In this document: in pieces, positions 36,357 through 46,728 of the stretch
How positions within the stretch are numbered: position 1 is the first letter of the stretch
Layout of the letters: each line of letters begins with the position of its first letter
DNA from: Clostridiales bacterium
GTDB taxonomy: Bacteria > Bacillota > Clostridia > Saccharofermentanales > Saccharofermentanaceae
NCBI GenBank assembly: GCA_017615325.1
Contig: JAGAAI010000038.1
Location: 1-63,457 of the forward strand
DNA: 63,457 nt
Direction of reading: 5' to 3'
Notes under the pieces: model-generated
The model's database searches: none
What the model saw: the letters and a program-made list of their open reading frames with translations, nothing else
Told to the model about the DNA's origin: nothing
Made by a program: the position numbers and the translations under genes

Positions 36357-37394
36357 ATGAGATATGCGCCTTTCATCAAGCCCGGTGATACCTTAGGATA
36401 TATAGCCCCTTCGTTCGGCTGCTCCATAGACCCTTACAAAAGCTGTTTTGATAATGCCCTCAAAAACTGGCAGGAAGCAGGATACAAGTCTCTCCTGGGA
36501 CCTAATGCATATGCGGGTGAAGGGTGCGGCATAAGCAACATTCCCGAAAAGTGCGCCGAAGAATTCATGTCATTCTATCTTTCGCAAGAATCTTCAGCCC
36601 TCCTTTCAGTCGGTGGCGGAGAGCTCATGTGCGAGATCCTTCCCTTCATAGATTTCGGCAAGATAAAAGATGCCGCTCCCAAATGGTTCATGGGTTATTC
36701 AGATAACACCAACATCACATATCTTCTTACGACCATCTGCGATGTTGCATCCATATACGGACCTTGCGCCCAATCCTTCGGAATGGAACCCATGCACGAT
36801 TTCCTTAAGGATGCCAAAGCCCTGCTCGAAGGGACAAAACTCTCATTCGAAGGTTACGGCATGTATGAAGTCGAGTCTTTAAAGAGCAAGGATGATCCCC
36901 TGGTCCCTCTTAATGCGACAGTCCCCCGCAATATCAAAGTTTTCGACGGTGAAAAGATCAGCTCCGATAAGGAAGTTCTTTTCTCAGGAAGACTCCTGGG
37001 AGGCTGCCTTGACAGCCTAATTAACCTCCTGGGAACAAGATTCGATAAGACAAGAGACTTCATCGAAAGATACAAAGAAGACGGTATCCTCTGGTTCATC
37101 GAAAGCTGCGAACTCAACCCTTACGAGATAAGACGCGCCATATGGCAGATGGATAACGCAGGCTGGCTGGAAAACTGCAAAGGTTTCCTTATAGGACGCC
37201 CCGGCGGTGAATGCGACTTTGAAGAACTCGATCATATAAGAGCATATCTGGAACCTCTGTCAAAACTTAATGTTCCCGCTATCCTTGATATCGACATAGG
37301 CCACGTCGCACCCCAGCTCCCCGTGATATCAGGAGCGATCGGGGATGTCAGAGCCTTTGGGCAGGAGATGTCGGTAACATACCGGCTTAACTAA
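36357..37394 (+). CDS. LD-carboxypeptidase / S66-family serine peptidase
   Basis: 345 aa cytoplasmic S66-family protein (LdcA/MccF type). Family members cleave L,D-tetrapeptides in peptidoglycan recycling, or hydrolyse microcin C7 intermediates to give immunity. The nucleophile serine is in MGYSDNTN (Ser115), the Glu in FIESCE and the His in DIGHVAPQLPV. ATG at 36357, 7 nt after GGAGG, rather than the upstream ATG of the open frame. It is transcribed divergently from serpin copy 2 and ends at a bidirectional terminator. LdcA versus MccF cannot be separated by eye. Confidence 0.88.
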   Translation: MRYAPFIKPGDTLGYIAPSFGCSIDPYKSCFDNALKNWQEAGYKSLLGPNAYAGEGCGISNIPEKCAEEFMSFYLSQESSALLSVGGGELMCEILPFIDFGKIKDAAPKWFMGYSDNTNITYLLTTICDVASIYGPCAQSFGMEPMHDFLKDAKALLEGTKLSFEGYGMYEVESLKSKDDPLVPLNATVPRNIKVFDGEKISSDKEVLFSGRLLGGCLDSLINLLGTRFDKTRDFIERYKEDGILWFIESCELNPYEIRRAIWQMDNAGWLENCKGFLIGRPGGECDFEELDHIRAYLEPLSKLNVPAILDIDIGHVAPQLPVISGAIGDVRAFGQEMSVTYRLN

Positions 37395-37405
37395 GAGCTA
37401 AAAGA

Positions 37406-37429
37406 AAGAGCCTCCTTGCGGAGGCTCTT
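37406..37429. terminator. Bidirectional terminator between S66 and SLH genes
   Basis: Arms AAGAGCCTCC/GGAGGCTCTT with a TTGC loop. On the minus strand it is followed by TCTTTT, so it serves the SLH gene; on the plus strand the tail is weak (ATACTATT). Confidence 0.85.
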
Positions 37430-37450
37430 ATACTATTGCCTATTAGTTCT

Positions 37451-39664
37451 TCATTTAACAAACTTGTTGTACTTATAGAGGAAGGTGACCATCTGACGTC
37501 TCAGGCACTTGCCGTTAGGCTTGAAGGTACCGTCAGAGTAGCCTGCAAGGATGCCTTTCTCGGATGCCCAGATCGTGGGCTTGAAGAAATAGTCTGATTT
37601 CTTGACATCCTTGAACTTGTTCTTTGTTGAAGACGGCTCGGGCTGTCCTGCGAGTCTCCAAAGGAAAGTAACGGCATGCTTTCTTGCACATACGATCTGA
37701 GGACCGAATGTTCCGTCTTTGTATCCTTCAACTATGCCGTTCTCGTTACCCCAGATAACAGCCTTATAGAAGTAGTCACTCTTCTTTACATCCTTGAACT
37801 TACATGTTGACGAATTGGGATTGGGACATCCTTCCAGACGCCACATAAAAGTTACCATCTGGGCGCGGGTACATTCGTTGGCGGGACGGAATTCCGTCTC
37901 CTTGTTGTATCCCTTTACAACACCCTTGGCTGCACCCCAGTAGGTCGGAACAAACCAGAAATCCTTGGTGTTGGTAACATCCTTAAACTTCTTAATGCTA
38001 TTATTCTTTTTGGTCGAACACTTGCTTATATTGTCGACCTTGACTGCGTTCTTTGTATCCTTGGGGCAGTTGATGAGATTATCCGTGATCGTCTTGGCCG
38101 TACCTTTGTTGGAAACGAAGATCGAGAAGTTGCCTTTGGCCGCGATAACGGTATTACCTGTTATCGTGTTGCAGACTGTCTTATCTTCGGTAACCTTTAT
38201 TCCCGCATCACCGGCAAGACTTACTACATTGTCTTTGATGTCGATTCCTGTTGCCATGCCGTTAACGAAGATACCGCTTGCCGGTGTATAAGCAACATCG
38301 TTTGAGATGATCCTTATATCCGAAGCGCTCTTGGATGCTGATATGCCGTAGAAATCGGGATCGGAACTCTTGGGCTTAGCTTTGGACAGATCAACCTTGT
38401 TGCCTTCTATGGTAACATCCGATGCGAACACGCATCTGATACCGAAGCCCGTGGAATCTATCGTGTTGTGTTTGACCGTAACACCCTTTATGTAGTACTT
38501 GCCCAGCGGGATATCTCCGGACTTGTCGCCCATGGTCTTAACTTCAGTATAATCGGTTCCGTTGATCTGAATGCCACAATGGAGATAACCGCTGTAATCG
38601 TCCTCATTATTAAGCGAGATAGTGTTATCGCTTATGACTATATCCAGATCTCCGGGGTCCTTATAGGAATCTGATATTGAAGATGAAGTGTCTCCTGCCG
38701 AACTTATGAAAGAAGCCTTATATGTTCCGTTTGCAGAAGACGACTCACCGCCGTTACAGTTAACGGAGAATACCGCGATACCGCGGGGACAGTTGGTGAT
38801 GGTATTCCCCTTGATCGTTACGTTCTTCCAGTTGCAGATCTGTATGCCTGCACTGATACAGTCTTTGATGGTGTTATTCTCGATCGTGATGTCCGTCATG
38901 GGAGCATTGAGGATCGCAGTATGGCTGCCTACGGCTCTCGGCACGTTAGTAAATGTACACCCGGTTACCTTAACATTCTTTACGGGCAGCGCCTCAGCAT
39001 GGTAGTTGCCGAAGTGTGAAGGAACAAGCACATCGAGCTGGATCGCTTCGTAGAAAGTCTCCTTGGCTCCGGAGAGCTTCATATCAGAGAACTTACAGTC
39101 CGTGACAGTAAGTTTGTTGATCGCGGCAAATTCCGACAGGTGGGTACTGACGGTGTGCTTCAGTGTCATATTCTCGATCTTAACGTTGGTCGCATGTGCT
39201 CCCTTTAAAAGAGTCGAAGAATTGCCGTCACCGTCAAGAGTACCGTTCTTTATCGTTATGTTCTCGTATCCGTCGTAACCCGTGACGCCGGTCTTGTCAG
39301 AATCGTAACTTCCGATGTGGATCATGTTAAAACTGTCTCCCGTTGGAGCCATGACCAGGGTTGAACCATTCAGATCAAGAGTCGTGTTGCTGAAGATCTT
39401 CAAGGCCAGATTTAACTCATAAGTCTGGTCAGCAGGGAGTTTAACAGTGAATGGCTCATCCTCACTAGCCCTCTTTTTTGCCGCATTCAGGGCATCCTGG
39501 ATAGCATTGAAAGCATTCGCTTTGGCATCATCATCACTGACTTCTATAGTATTATCCGATGCTGCTAAAACATCCTTTTTTTGCGAAGGGAAAGCCGTCA
39601 TTCCCAATAATATTGCCGAAGCTGCGATCAGCGCTATGATCGCTTTAAAACAGATTCTCTTCAT
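37451..39664 (-). CDS. SLH-domain surface protein with right-handed beta-helix
   Basis: 737 aa secreted protein. Signal peptide (residues ~1-35), then a right-handed beta-helix of about 480 residues with many short repeats such as NVTIKGNTI and DITIENNTIKD, as in pectate lyase-like and PbH1 proteins. The C-terminal ~180 residues are three SLH-type repeats (GYKDGTFGP, GYSDGTFKP) that bind secondary cell-wall polymer. The repeats have CTRAQMVTFMWR-type motifs seen in clostridial surface proteins. No clear lyase catalytic triad can be named, so polysaccharide binding or cleavage is possible but unproven. It is convergent with the S66 gene and divergent from the hydrolase-nuclease gene. Confidence 0.85.
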   Translation of the reverse strand: MKRICFKAIIALIAASAILLGMTAFPSQKKDVLAASDNTIEVSDDDAKANAFNAIQDALNAAKKRASEDEPFTVKLPADQTYELNLALKIFSNTTLDLNGSTLVMAPTGDSFNMIHIGSYDSDKTGVTGYDGYENITIKNGTLDGDGNSSTLLKGAHATNVKIENMTLKHTVSTHLSEFAAINKLTVTDCKFSDMKLSGAKETFYEAIQLDVLVPSHFGNYHAEALPVKNVKVTGCTFTNVPRAVGSHTAILNAPMTDITIENNTIKDCISAGIQICNWKNVTIKGNTITNCPRGIAVFSVNCNGGESSSANGTYKASFISSAGDTSSSISDSYKDPGDLDIVISDNTISLNNEDDYSGYLHCGIQINGTDYTEVKTMGDKSGDIPLGKYYIKGVTVKHNTIDSTGFGIRCVFASDVTIEGNKVDLSKAKPKSSDPDFYGISASKSASDIRIISNDVAYTPASGIFVNGMATGIDIKDNVVSLAGDAGIKVTEDKTVCNTITGNTVIAAKGNFSIFVSNKGTAKTITDNLINCPKDTKNAVKVDNISKCSTKKNNSIKKFKDVTNTKDFWFVPTYWGAAKGVVKGYNKETEFRPANECTRAQMVTFMWRLEGCPNPNSSTCKFKDVKKSDYFYKAVIWGNENGIVEGYKDGTFGPQIVCARKHAVTFLWRLAGQPEPSSTKNKFKDVKKSDYFFKPTIWASEKGILAGYSDGTFKPNGKCLRRQMVTFLYKYNKFVK

Positions 39665-39771
39665 AGTCGTAAGACTCCTTTCCCGAAAACAATATGTTTA
39701 TATTTTCGACCATATAATATTATAATAGCACATGACAGGAGTGCTTGGCTAACCTCAAGGGGGATCAGTTG

Positions 39772-41280
39772 ATGTCGTCTTCCAGGAAGAAAACGCGTAA
39801 AAAGACAAGTATCAAGACCATTATCATCAGGGTGATCCTAATACTCATCCTCTTATTGATCGTGGTCCCTTTCCTGGGAGGGATAGGTTTCTACCAGTTC
39901 ATGTTCGGCAGGAGATATGACCCTGATGATGAGATCATATATAGACCCGACGACTTTGACGGCCTGTCTTCCAGAAAAGAGATCATTATGGGTAACTTCG
40001 GCCAGAAGCTCTCAGGATATCTCTACTACGACTCCCAATACGACGGTGAAAAGACAAGTTCCATCCCCTCTCACTACAAGGGCATCGTGATCTTTGCCCA
40101 CGGCTTGGGCGCAGGTCAGGCAGCCTATGTCCCGATCTACGATTACCTTATAGATCAGGATTTCCTGGTGTTCGCATACGATGCGACGGGAACTGCCACA
40201 AGCGAAGGATCTTCGATCAAAGGATTCCCCCAGGGCACAATAGACATGAACACCGTGATAGGCTACGTTAAAGATAATATAACAGGGCCAGACTACCCTA
40301 TCGCAACTTGTGGACATTCCGCAGGAGCCTTTGCGGCATGTTCGGTCCTTAACCTTCATCCTGAAGTAAAGGCTGTCATGTCGATAGCCGGATTCAACAG
40401 TTCGCCCGACTATATAGCTGCTCTCGCAAGACCATATGCAGGGCCTCTCATAGATGCGCAAAAGCCCCTTATATCTTTCTACGAGTACTGTCTCTTCCGG
40501 GATACTGTATATTACACATCAGTTCGCGGCTTCCGTAATTCGGATGCCCTTATCATGGCCGTTTATTCAGATAGTGATACCAGAGTACCTGCTTCAGCAG
40601 GAATAGATATCTGGCGTAAGTCTGACCTTCCCGAGGGCAGGATAGATTATTACGAAGTCAAGGGCAGATCCCATGGTGACGTCTGGCGCAACGATTCCAA
40701 AGATGGCGCCGATACAGTTATGCTGGATAAGTTCTGCGATCTGTTCGATAAGGCGATCAACACGGAAAGTCAGATCGTGGCGACCGGCAATAAGACCCCT
40801 ATAACCTTTAAGATAGTCATTATCTGTCTTATCGCGCTGGCCGCCATTATCATCCTCGCCCTTATAGTAAGACACAGGCTCAAGATCTTCCGCATGTCCT
40901 ACATCGAGGGTGTCGACAAGATGGACGGCAGGCAGTTTGAACTCTGGTGCGCCGAGTTCTTAAGATATAAAGGGTTCACACATGTCGAAGTCACTTCAGA
41001 ATCCCGCGATAACGGAGTGGATATCCTCTGCAGTAAGGATGGCGAGACATATGCGGTCCAGTGCAAGAGAATGGAGTGCAAAGTTCCAAACAAGGCCGTA
41101 CAGGAAGTCTATACCGGCATGATGATCTACGAATGTGACCGGGCTGCCGTCATAACGAATAACTATTTCTCGAATGCGGCATGCGAGACTGCGGAGAAGA
41201 CCGGTGTCGAGTTATGGGACCGCGACTGGATAATGGGGAAGATCAGCAAACCTGCCGGTGATCCCGAAGATACGCAATAA
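39772..41280 (+). CDS. Membrane protein: alpha/beta hydrolase plus Mrr-type nuclease domain
   Basis: 502 aa. Basic N-terminus and TM1 (residues ~15-45), then an alpha/beta hydrolase domain with nucleophile GHSAG (Ser183), a plausible acid in VYSDSDTRVP (Asp267/269) and histidine in KGRSHGDV (His301). TM2 follows (344-367) with basic RHRLK on its far side, so by the positive-inside rule the hydrolase faces outside and the C-terminus is cytoplasmic. Residues ~381-491 match the Mrr/HJR PD-(D/E)xK nuclease fold (restriction endonuclease-like, PF04471 type): GVDIL (Asp417), VQCKR (Gln430, Lys432) and a C-terminal ITNNYFSNAACETAEK block. ATG at 39772, 8 nt after AAGGGGG; a TTG upstream would add nine residues. 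I know no common family with this exact pairing. Confidence 0.8.
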   Translation: MSSSRKKTRKKTSIKTIIIRVILILILLLIVVPFLGGIGFYQFMFGRRYDPDDEIIYRPDDFDGLSSRKEIIMGNFGQKLSGYLYYDSQYDGEKTSSIPSHYKGIVIFAHGLGAGQAAYVPIYDYLIDQDFLVFAYDATGTATSEGSSIKGFPQGTIDMNTVIGYVKDNITGPDYPIATCGHSAGAFAACSVLNLHPEVKAVMSIAGFNSSPDYIAALARPYAGPLIDAQKPLISFYEYCLFRDTVYYTSVRGFRNSDALIMAVYSDSDTRVPASAGIDIWRKSDLPEGRIDYYEVKGRSHGDVWRNDSKDGADTVMLDKFCDLFDKAINTESQIVATGNKTPITFKIVIICLIALAAIIILALIVRHRLKIFRMSYIEGVDKMDGRQFELWCAEFLRYKGFTHVEVTSESRDNGVDILCSKDGETYAVQCKRMECKVPNKAVQEVYTGMMIYECDRAAVITNNYFSNAACETAEKTGVELWDRDWIMGKISKPAGDPEDTQ

Positions 41281-41281
41281 A

Positions 41282-41301
41282 ATACGCCCTTACGGGCGTA
41301 T
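41282..41301. terminator. Terminator between hydrolase-nuclease and NlpC/P60 genes
   Basis: ATACGCCC/GGGCGTAT with a TTAC loop. The minus-strand tail (TTTTATT) is T-rich, so it serves the NlpC/P60 gene best; it lies directly after the stop of the plus-strand gene. Confidence 0.75.
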
Positions 41302-41332
41302 ATAGTAAGTTTTATGATGATCAGCAGGACAA

Positions 41333-42580
41333 TTAGTTCAGGATCCTCTTGATCGCTCTTATGGACATCATGTTCATGTTACCGTAGCAGACCCTGCCGC
41401 GGGATCTCGAGGCATGGATAACCTTTCCTCCGCCTGCATAGATTGCAACGTGTCCGCAGTAGCCGCCGTATTCATAACAGATGATATCTCCTAATCTGAC
41501 ATCACTTCTGTTAACACGGACACCATATCCGTTACACTGGGCATTGGCACTGTGAGGGAGGCTGTAACCTATCTGCTTATAGCAGTAGAGCGTAAGTCCG
41601 GAACAGTCGATACCCCTGCTGGAGGCACCTCCGAACACATACCTTACACCGAGCATTGATGCTGCGATATTTACGATGCTCTCACCGTTCTTACCGGTGA
41701 TCGTAACGGTCCTGCCGTTCCTGATGCTTGATGATCCGCTGCCGGATCCTCTTCCGCCGCCACCGGTATTCGATCTTACGATGGGAGTAGGGGTCGGAGT
41801 AGGGGTCGGAGGAGGCGTATGCGTCGTATATGATTTATAGACATAACCTGTCTTTCCGCTCTTGGTGGTAACCTTATACCACTTGTCGGCAACACCAACG
41901 ACAGAAAGCCTCTCCTCGTCGTTTACGATAGTTACCATGTCACTGCCCGTAGAGGGCTCGGATCTTACTATAAGACTGTCAGTATCGACCCAGACAGTAT
42001 CATCAACTGATGTCCATACCATCTCATCCGTGATCGAATTCGTAAGAACGAATCCTTCCTTGCCATCCTCGGTCCTGACCTTGGACCAGGTATCGCCGAT
42101 ACCGATCCTCTTGACTCCCTGACCGTATCTCAATGTGGTCAGAGTCACGGAATCCATGACAGGGGTTTCCTTAAGAATGGAGTTCTTTGCCTTGATATAG
42201 TACTGGGTATCGTCCTCGGCGAAGAACTGGGGATCTAATAATTCGATAGGCAATTGAGCCTCATCGTAGACCTGAAAGACCGTATACTTGGGAACATCAC
42301 TATAGTCGTGTGATACCTCTTCGATCTGACTGTCACTGTCAAAAGACGTGTTTTCTGCCGATATGAGTTCATCCTCGTTGCTGACAAGAGCCCAATCCTC
42401 GAGAAGATCGCCCTCGTCTTCTTCATAGATACCAAACAGGGTCGTGTAAGCCTGTCTTACAGCCAAAGCCGGACTTAGACCGGACCTTAAGCCTATAGGA
42501 AGGCTGATCATGGGAACGGCAACAACCGATCCGACGATGATAGCAAGAATATGTTGCTTCTTATTCTTTTTAAAGACCAT
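41333..42580 (-). CDS. SH3b-NlpC/P60 cell-wall hydrolase
   Basis: 415 aa. N-terminal basic region and one membrane helix (an uncleaved signal anchor), two SH3b domains (near residues ~155-210 and ~220-270; for example SVVGVADKWYKVTTKSGK and RIGIGDTWSKVRTEDGK), a Pro/Thr linker and a C-terminal NlpC/P60 domain. The catalytic Cys is in GIDCSGLTLYC, and the His in YCGHVAIYAGG and VIHAS complete the triad. It should cut gamma-D-Glu to diamino acid bonds in peptidoglycan. Start at the ATG 42580 after AAGGAAGC; an in-frame ATG upstream lacks a good site. It faces the hydrolase-nuclease gene convergently. Confidence 0.9.
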   Translation of the reverse strand: MVFKKNKKQHILAIIVGSVVAVPMISLPIGLRSGLSPALAVRQAYTTLFGIYEEDEGDLLEDWALVSNEDELISAENTSFDSDSQIEEVSHDYSDVPKYTVFQVYDEAQLPIELLDPQFFAEDDTQYYIKAKNSILKETPVMDSVTLTTLRYGQGVKRIGIGDTWSKVRTEDGKEGFVLTNSITDEMVWTSVDDTVWVDTDSLIVRSEPSTGSDMVTIVNDEERLSVVGVADKWYKVTTKSGKTGYVYKSYTTHTPPPTPTPTPTPIVRSNTGGGGRGSGSGSSSIRNGRTVTITGKNGESIVNIAASMLGVRYVFGGASSRGIDCSGLTLYCYKQIGYSLPHSANAQCNGYGVRVNRSDVRLGDIICYEYGGYCGHVAIYAGGGKVIHASRSRGRVCYGNMNMMSIRAIKRILN

Positions 42581-42650
42581 AAGCTTCCTTTCTTGTTTAA
42601 ACACGCCCATTATACCACCCTTAGAGCCTGATTTCAGACTTCTTTGAGGC

Positions 42651-42682
42651 AAAATAGCGTCGGAGACAAACCTCCGACGCTA
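42651..42682 (-). terminator. Terminator of the rpoBC operon
   Basis: Arms TAGCGTCGGAG/CTCCGACGCTA (42655-42665 and 42672-42682), 6-nt loop, followed on the minus strand by TATTTTGC. It lies about 50 nt after the rpoC stop. Confidence 0.9.
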
Positions 42683-42733
42683 TTATAAACCCTTATAGCA
42701 TCAATATGCTTTACAATTAGAAGACATAAAGTC

Positions 42734-45700
42734 TTACTTCTTGGCTGCCTCCTTGGCGAGCATCTTGGCTGTCATCTCTGCATCCAGGATATCAGCCTTC
42801 GCATTCTCCTGCTCTACCTGCTCAAGGTATTCGTTCTCGAAAAGCGCATCATCAGATTCGTCTTCACCAAACTTATGACCTGTAAGGATCTCAGCATTGG
42901 ATCTTACAACAGGTACTGCGGACAGATTCCTGTGGATAGCAAGACCTGTACCAGCAGGGATGAGGCTTCCGATGATAACGTTCTCCTTGAGACCGATGAG
43001 ATGATCGACCTTGCCCTTGATGGCAGCATCTGTAAGAACCTTGGATGTCTCCTGGAAGGATGCTGCAGAAAGGAAGGAGTCTGTTGCAAGAGCGGTCCTT
43101 GTAACACCCATGAGCTTGAGGTTACCGGTTGCGGGCTTGAGACCTGCCTTCTCGCACTCTTCGTTACGTGCTGTGAAGTCCATATCATCAACAGTGGTGT
43201 TGGTCATGAAGCCTGTATCACCCGGATCGTCGATAGCTCTTCTTCTCATGATCTGTCTTGTGATGATCTCGATGTGCTTATCGTTGATGGAAACACCACC
43301 ACCCTGCTTATAAACCTTGGATACTTCGTTGATGATGTACTTCTGTACACCTCTCTTATCCTTGACCTTAAGAATGTCATTAGGGTTAACAGGACCGGAT
43401 GTGAGCTTGTCACCTGCTTCAACGAACTGACCCTCGATAACAGTGATGGTATCGTGGAGCTTGAGCTCGTATGTCAGGCAGTCAACGACCTTACCCTTCT
43501 TGTCGAGGAGAGGCTCGTGTGTAACGCCTTCCTCGTAAGCAGGATAGACCTTGATGATCTTATTACCCTTGTTACCGTCTTCGATCTTAACATAACCGTC
43601 GATCTCGGAGATGGTAGCTTCTCCCTTAGGCTTTCTTGCCTCGAAGATCTCTTCGACTCTGGGGAGACCCTGTGTGATATCTTCGCCGGATGCGATACCG
43701 CCAGAGTGGAAGGTACGCATTGTAAGCTGTGTACCAGGCTCACCGATGGACTGAGCTGCCATGATACCGACTGCTTCACCTGCTGCAACGGGTCTTGCCG
43801 TAGCAAGGTTGATGCCGTAGCACTTAGCGCATACGCCGTGACGTGACTTACAGTCGAATACGGATCTGATCTTGATCCTGCCGAGGTTCTCGATCTCGGA
43901 TACTGTGAGGATCTTGCCCTTAGCTTCTGCTTCCTCAACAGCCTTCTCAGATCTTGCGATCCTCTCCTGCTCGGTCTCGCCCTTCTTGAGCTTGATGCTG
44001 TCAGTTACTTCTTTTCTTGCTTCCTCTGCCTCTTCCTGTGCGAGCTTAACGGAAGCATCGATAGCCTGAGCCTTGAGAGCTGTGATCAGCTCACCGTTCT
44101 TAACGATGATCTCTCCTGTCTGGAGGTTAGCGATATCATCAGCTGCAAAACGGCCGTAGATTCTGTCATAGAGAGGCTTGATAACCGTCTTCTTCTTGTT
44201 CTGGTAGTCAACGATCTCCTTGACCCATGTGAAGTCATCCGTACCGCAGTCGGGTTCGGAGATAACAACTTCCTGGGCAACGTCAACGAGACGTCTTGTA
44301 AGGTAACCGGAGTCAGCCGTCTTAAGAGCCGTATCAGACAGAGCCTTTCTTGCACCGTGTGAGGAGATAAAGAACTCGAGAACGTTCATTCCTTCACGGA
44401 GGTTGGATCTGATCGGGATCTCGATGACGTTACCGGACGTATCGTTCATGAGACCTCTCATACCTGCGAGCTGCTTGATCTGGTTAGCGCTACCACGGGC
44501 ACCGGAGTCAGCCATCATCTTGATAGGGTTGGTAGGATCAAGGTTAGCCATGAGGGCCTTGGTGATGGCATCTGTCGTGCCTTCCCAGACACGGATGACT
44601 TCCTTATGTCTGTCGACATTACGCAGAACACCCATGTTGTAACCCATGTTGATCTTGTCAACCTTGCTCTCAGCCTCGCTGATCAGCTTCTCCTTGATCT
44701 CAGGGATGATCATGTCCTCGATACCGATGGAGATACCGCTGATGGTCGAATACTTATAACCCATGCTCTTAACTGCATCGAGGAACTTTGTCGTTCTCTC
44801 CGTTCCGTGAACGGCGATGCACTGGGAGATGATCCTCTGGAGCTCGCTCTTTCCAACCTGGAAATCACACTCCAAGAGGAGTTCATTACCCTCGATGTTT
44901 CTCTTAACATAACCCAAGTCCTGAGGAACGACTTCGTTGAAGATGAATCTTCCCAAAGAAGACTCTACAAGACCTGTTACCATCTCACCGTTAACTTCCT
45001 TTGTTACACGGATCTTGATCTTGCTGTGCAGTGTGATCTCATGCTCGTCGTAAGCCATGATAGCTTCATCAACGGAAGAGAATACCTTGCCCTCACCCTT
45101 GTCACCTTCGGTGAGCATTGTGAGGTAGTAGCAGCCCAATACCATATCCTGGGAAGGAACCGTAACAGGCTTACCGTCCTGAGGCTTCAGGAGGTTGTTG
45201 GTGGACATCATGAGGAACCTTGCCTCAGCCTGTGCCTCTGCAGAGAGAGGTACGTGTACAGCCATCTGGTCACCGTCGAAGTCGGCGTTGAATGCCGTAC
45301 ATACGAGAGGGTGGAGCTTGATGGCACGTCCTTCTACGAGGATAGGCTCGAATGCCTGTATGGAAAGTCTGTGGAGCGTAGGAGCACGGTTCAGGAGAAC
45401 GGGGTGATCCTTGACGATGTCTTCCAGGATATCCCAGACCTCGGGAACTCTGGAATCAACCTGACGGCGTGCCGTCTTAACGTTGAGCTTATCGTTACGC
45501 TCTACGAGCTTCTTGATTACGAAGGGCTTGAAGAGCTCCAATGCCATTTCCTTAGGGAGACCGCACTGATGCATCTTGAGCTCAGGTCCGACGATGATAA
45601 CGGAACGGCCTGAATAGTCAACACGCTTACCCAACAGGTTCTGACGGAATCTTCCCTGCTTACCCTTGAGGAGGTCAGTCAAAGACTTGAGCTCTCTGTT

Positions 45701-46696
45701 GGATGTAGCAGCCGTTGATCCTCTTACGGGGTTGCCGCGCTTACCGTTCTCGATCAGGGAGTCAACTGCTTCCTGGAGCATTCTCTTCTCGTTACGTACG
45801 ATGATCTCAGGTGAACCTAAGTCGAGAAGCTTTCTCAAACGGTTATTTCTGTTGATAACTCTTCTGTAAAGATCGTTAAGATCGGATGTAGCATAACGGC
45901 CGCCATCCAGGGGAACCATAGGACGGAGTTCCGGAGGAAGTACGGGGAGTACATCCAGGATCATCCACTCGGGCTTGTTGCCGGATGTCTTGAAAGCCTC
46001 GAGGACCTCAAGGATCTTGGCAGCCTTAGCCTTCTTCTGGATGCTGTTGCCTGCAGCGGATCTGATCTCACGCTGCTTTTCGATCATAGCATCAACATCG
46101 ATCTTCTGGAGGTGGACCTTAACGGCCTCAGCACCCATCCTTGCGTCGAAAGAATCTCTTCCGAACTTGGCGATAGCTTCTCTATAAGCAAGCTCATCGA
46201 TGATGATGACGTTTTCCTTGCTGTTGATCTCGTTGTTGAGGTTCTTCTCACCTAAGAAAGCAGCAACTTCCTCGTTAGCTGTGCTGATTACAAGGTATGC
46301 GGCATAGTAGAGGACCTTCTCGAGGTTCTTGGGGGTGATTCCCAGCATCGTTGCGATACGGGAAGGTGAACCCTTGAAATACCAGATGTGGGATACGGGT
46401 GTTGCGAGCTGGATGTGACCCATTCTGGTACGGCGGACGGTATTCTTTGTAACCTCAACACCGCACTTGTCGCAGACCATGCCCTTAAATCTGATCTTCT
46501 TATATTTCCCGCACTTACACTCCCAGGACTTTGTGGGTCCGAAGATCTTCTCGCAGAAGAGACCGTCAGCCTCAGGCTTCTGGGTACGGTAGTTGATGGT
46601 CTCAGGCTTCTTGACCTCACCGTGAGACCACTGCTTGATAGCCTCAGGTGATGCAAGCTTTATGCTGATTCTTGTAAGACGTTTTGTATCACTCAT
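42734..46696 (-). CDS. rpoC: RNA polymerase subunit beta'
   Basis: Catalytic subunit of RNA polymerase, about 1320 aa. N-terminal zinc finger [20 protein letters not shown] near residue 58, the Mg-binding NADFDGDQM near 440, and the second Cys cluster [14 protein letters not shown] near 900. The rest is colinear with bacterial beta'. It is longer than the 1199-aa Bacillus subunit, with extra sequence in several C-terminal regions. I start at the ATG 46696 (MSDTKRLTR), 9 nt after AGGAG, leaving 32 nt to rpoB. Confidence 0.97.
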   Translation of the reverse strand: MSDTKRLTRISIKLASPEAIKQWSHGEVKKPETINYRTQKPEADGLFCEKIFGPTKSWECKCGKYKKIRFKGMVCDKCGVEVTKNTVRRTRMGHIQLATPVSHIWYFKGSPSRIATMLGITPKNLEKVLYYAAYLVISTANEEVAAFLGEKNLNNEINSKENVIIIDELAYREAIAKFGRDSFDARMGAEAVKVHLQKIDVDAMIEKQREIRSAAGNSIQKKAKAAKILEVLEAFKTSGNKPEWMILDVLPVLPPELRPMVPLDGGRYATSDLNDLYRRVINRNNRLRKLLDLGSPEIIVRNEKRMLQEAVDSLIENGKRGNPVRGSTAATSNRELKSLTDLLKGKQGRFRQNLLGKRVDYSGRSVIIVGPELKMHQCGLPKEMALELFKPFVIKKLVERNDKLNVKTARRQVDSRVPEVWDILEDIVKDHPVLLNRAPTLHRLSIQAFEPILVEGRAIKLHPLVCTAFNADFDGDQMAVHVPLSAEAQAEARFLMMSTNNLLKPQDGKPVTVPSQDMVLGCYYLTMLTEGDKGEGKVFSSVDEAIMAYDEHEITLHSKIKIRVTKEVNGEMVTGLVESSLGRFIFNEVVPQDLGYVKRNIEGNELLLECDFQVGKSELQRIISQCIAVHGTERTTKFLDAVKSMGYKYSTISGISIGIEDMIIPEIKEKLISEAESKVDKINMGYNMGVLRNVDRHKEVIRVWEGTTDAITKALMANLDPTNPIKMMADSGARGSANQIKQLAGMRGLMNDTSGNVIEIPIRSNLREGMNVLEFFISSHGARKALSDTALKTADSGYLTRRLVDVAQEVVISEPDCGTDDFTWVKEIVDYQNKKKTVIKPLYDRIYGRFAADDIANLQTGEIIVKNGELITALKAQAIDASVKLAQEEAEEARKEVTDSIKLKKGETEQERIARSEKAVEEAEAKGKILTVSEIENLGRIKIRSVFDCKSRHGVCAKCYGINLATARPVAAGEAVGIMAAQSIGEPGTQLTMRTFHSGGIASGEDITQGLPRVEEIFEARKPKGEATISEIDGYVKIEDGNKGNKIIKVYPAYEEGVTHEPLLDKKGKVVDCLTYELKLHDTITVIEGQFVEAGDKLTSGPVNPNDILKVKDKRGVQKYIINEVSKVYKQGGGVSINDKHIEIITRQIMRRRAIDDPGDTGFMTNTTVDDMDFTARNEECEKAGLKPATGNLKLMGVTRTALATDSFLSAASFQETSKVLTDAAIKGKVDHLIGLKENVIIGSLIPAGTGLAIHRNLSAVPVVRSNAEILTGHKFGEDESDDALFENEYLEQVEQENAKADILDAEMTAKMLAKEAAKK

Positions 46697-46728
46697 ATTG
46701 TAAAACTCCTTCCAAAATCCGTTTGCCG

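Noticed and set aside
39665..41280. Defence island around the hydrolase-nuclease gene
   Set aside because: The flanking genes are surface and cell-wall functions. No methyltransferase, toxin, integrase or other defence gene is adjacent, so a classical restriction-modification locus is not supported.
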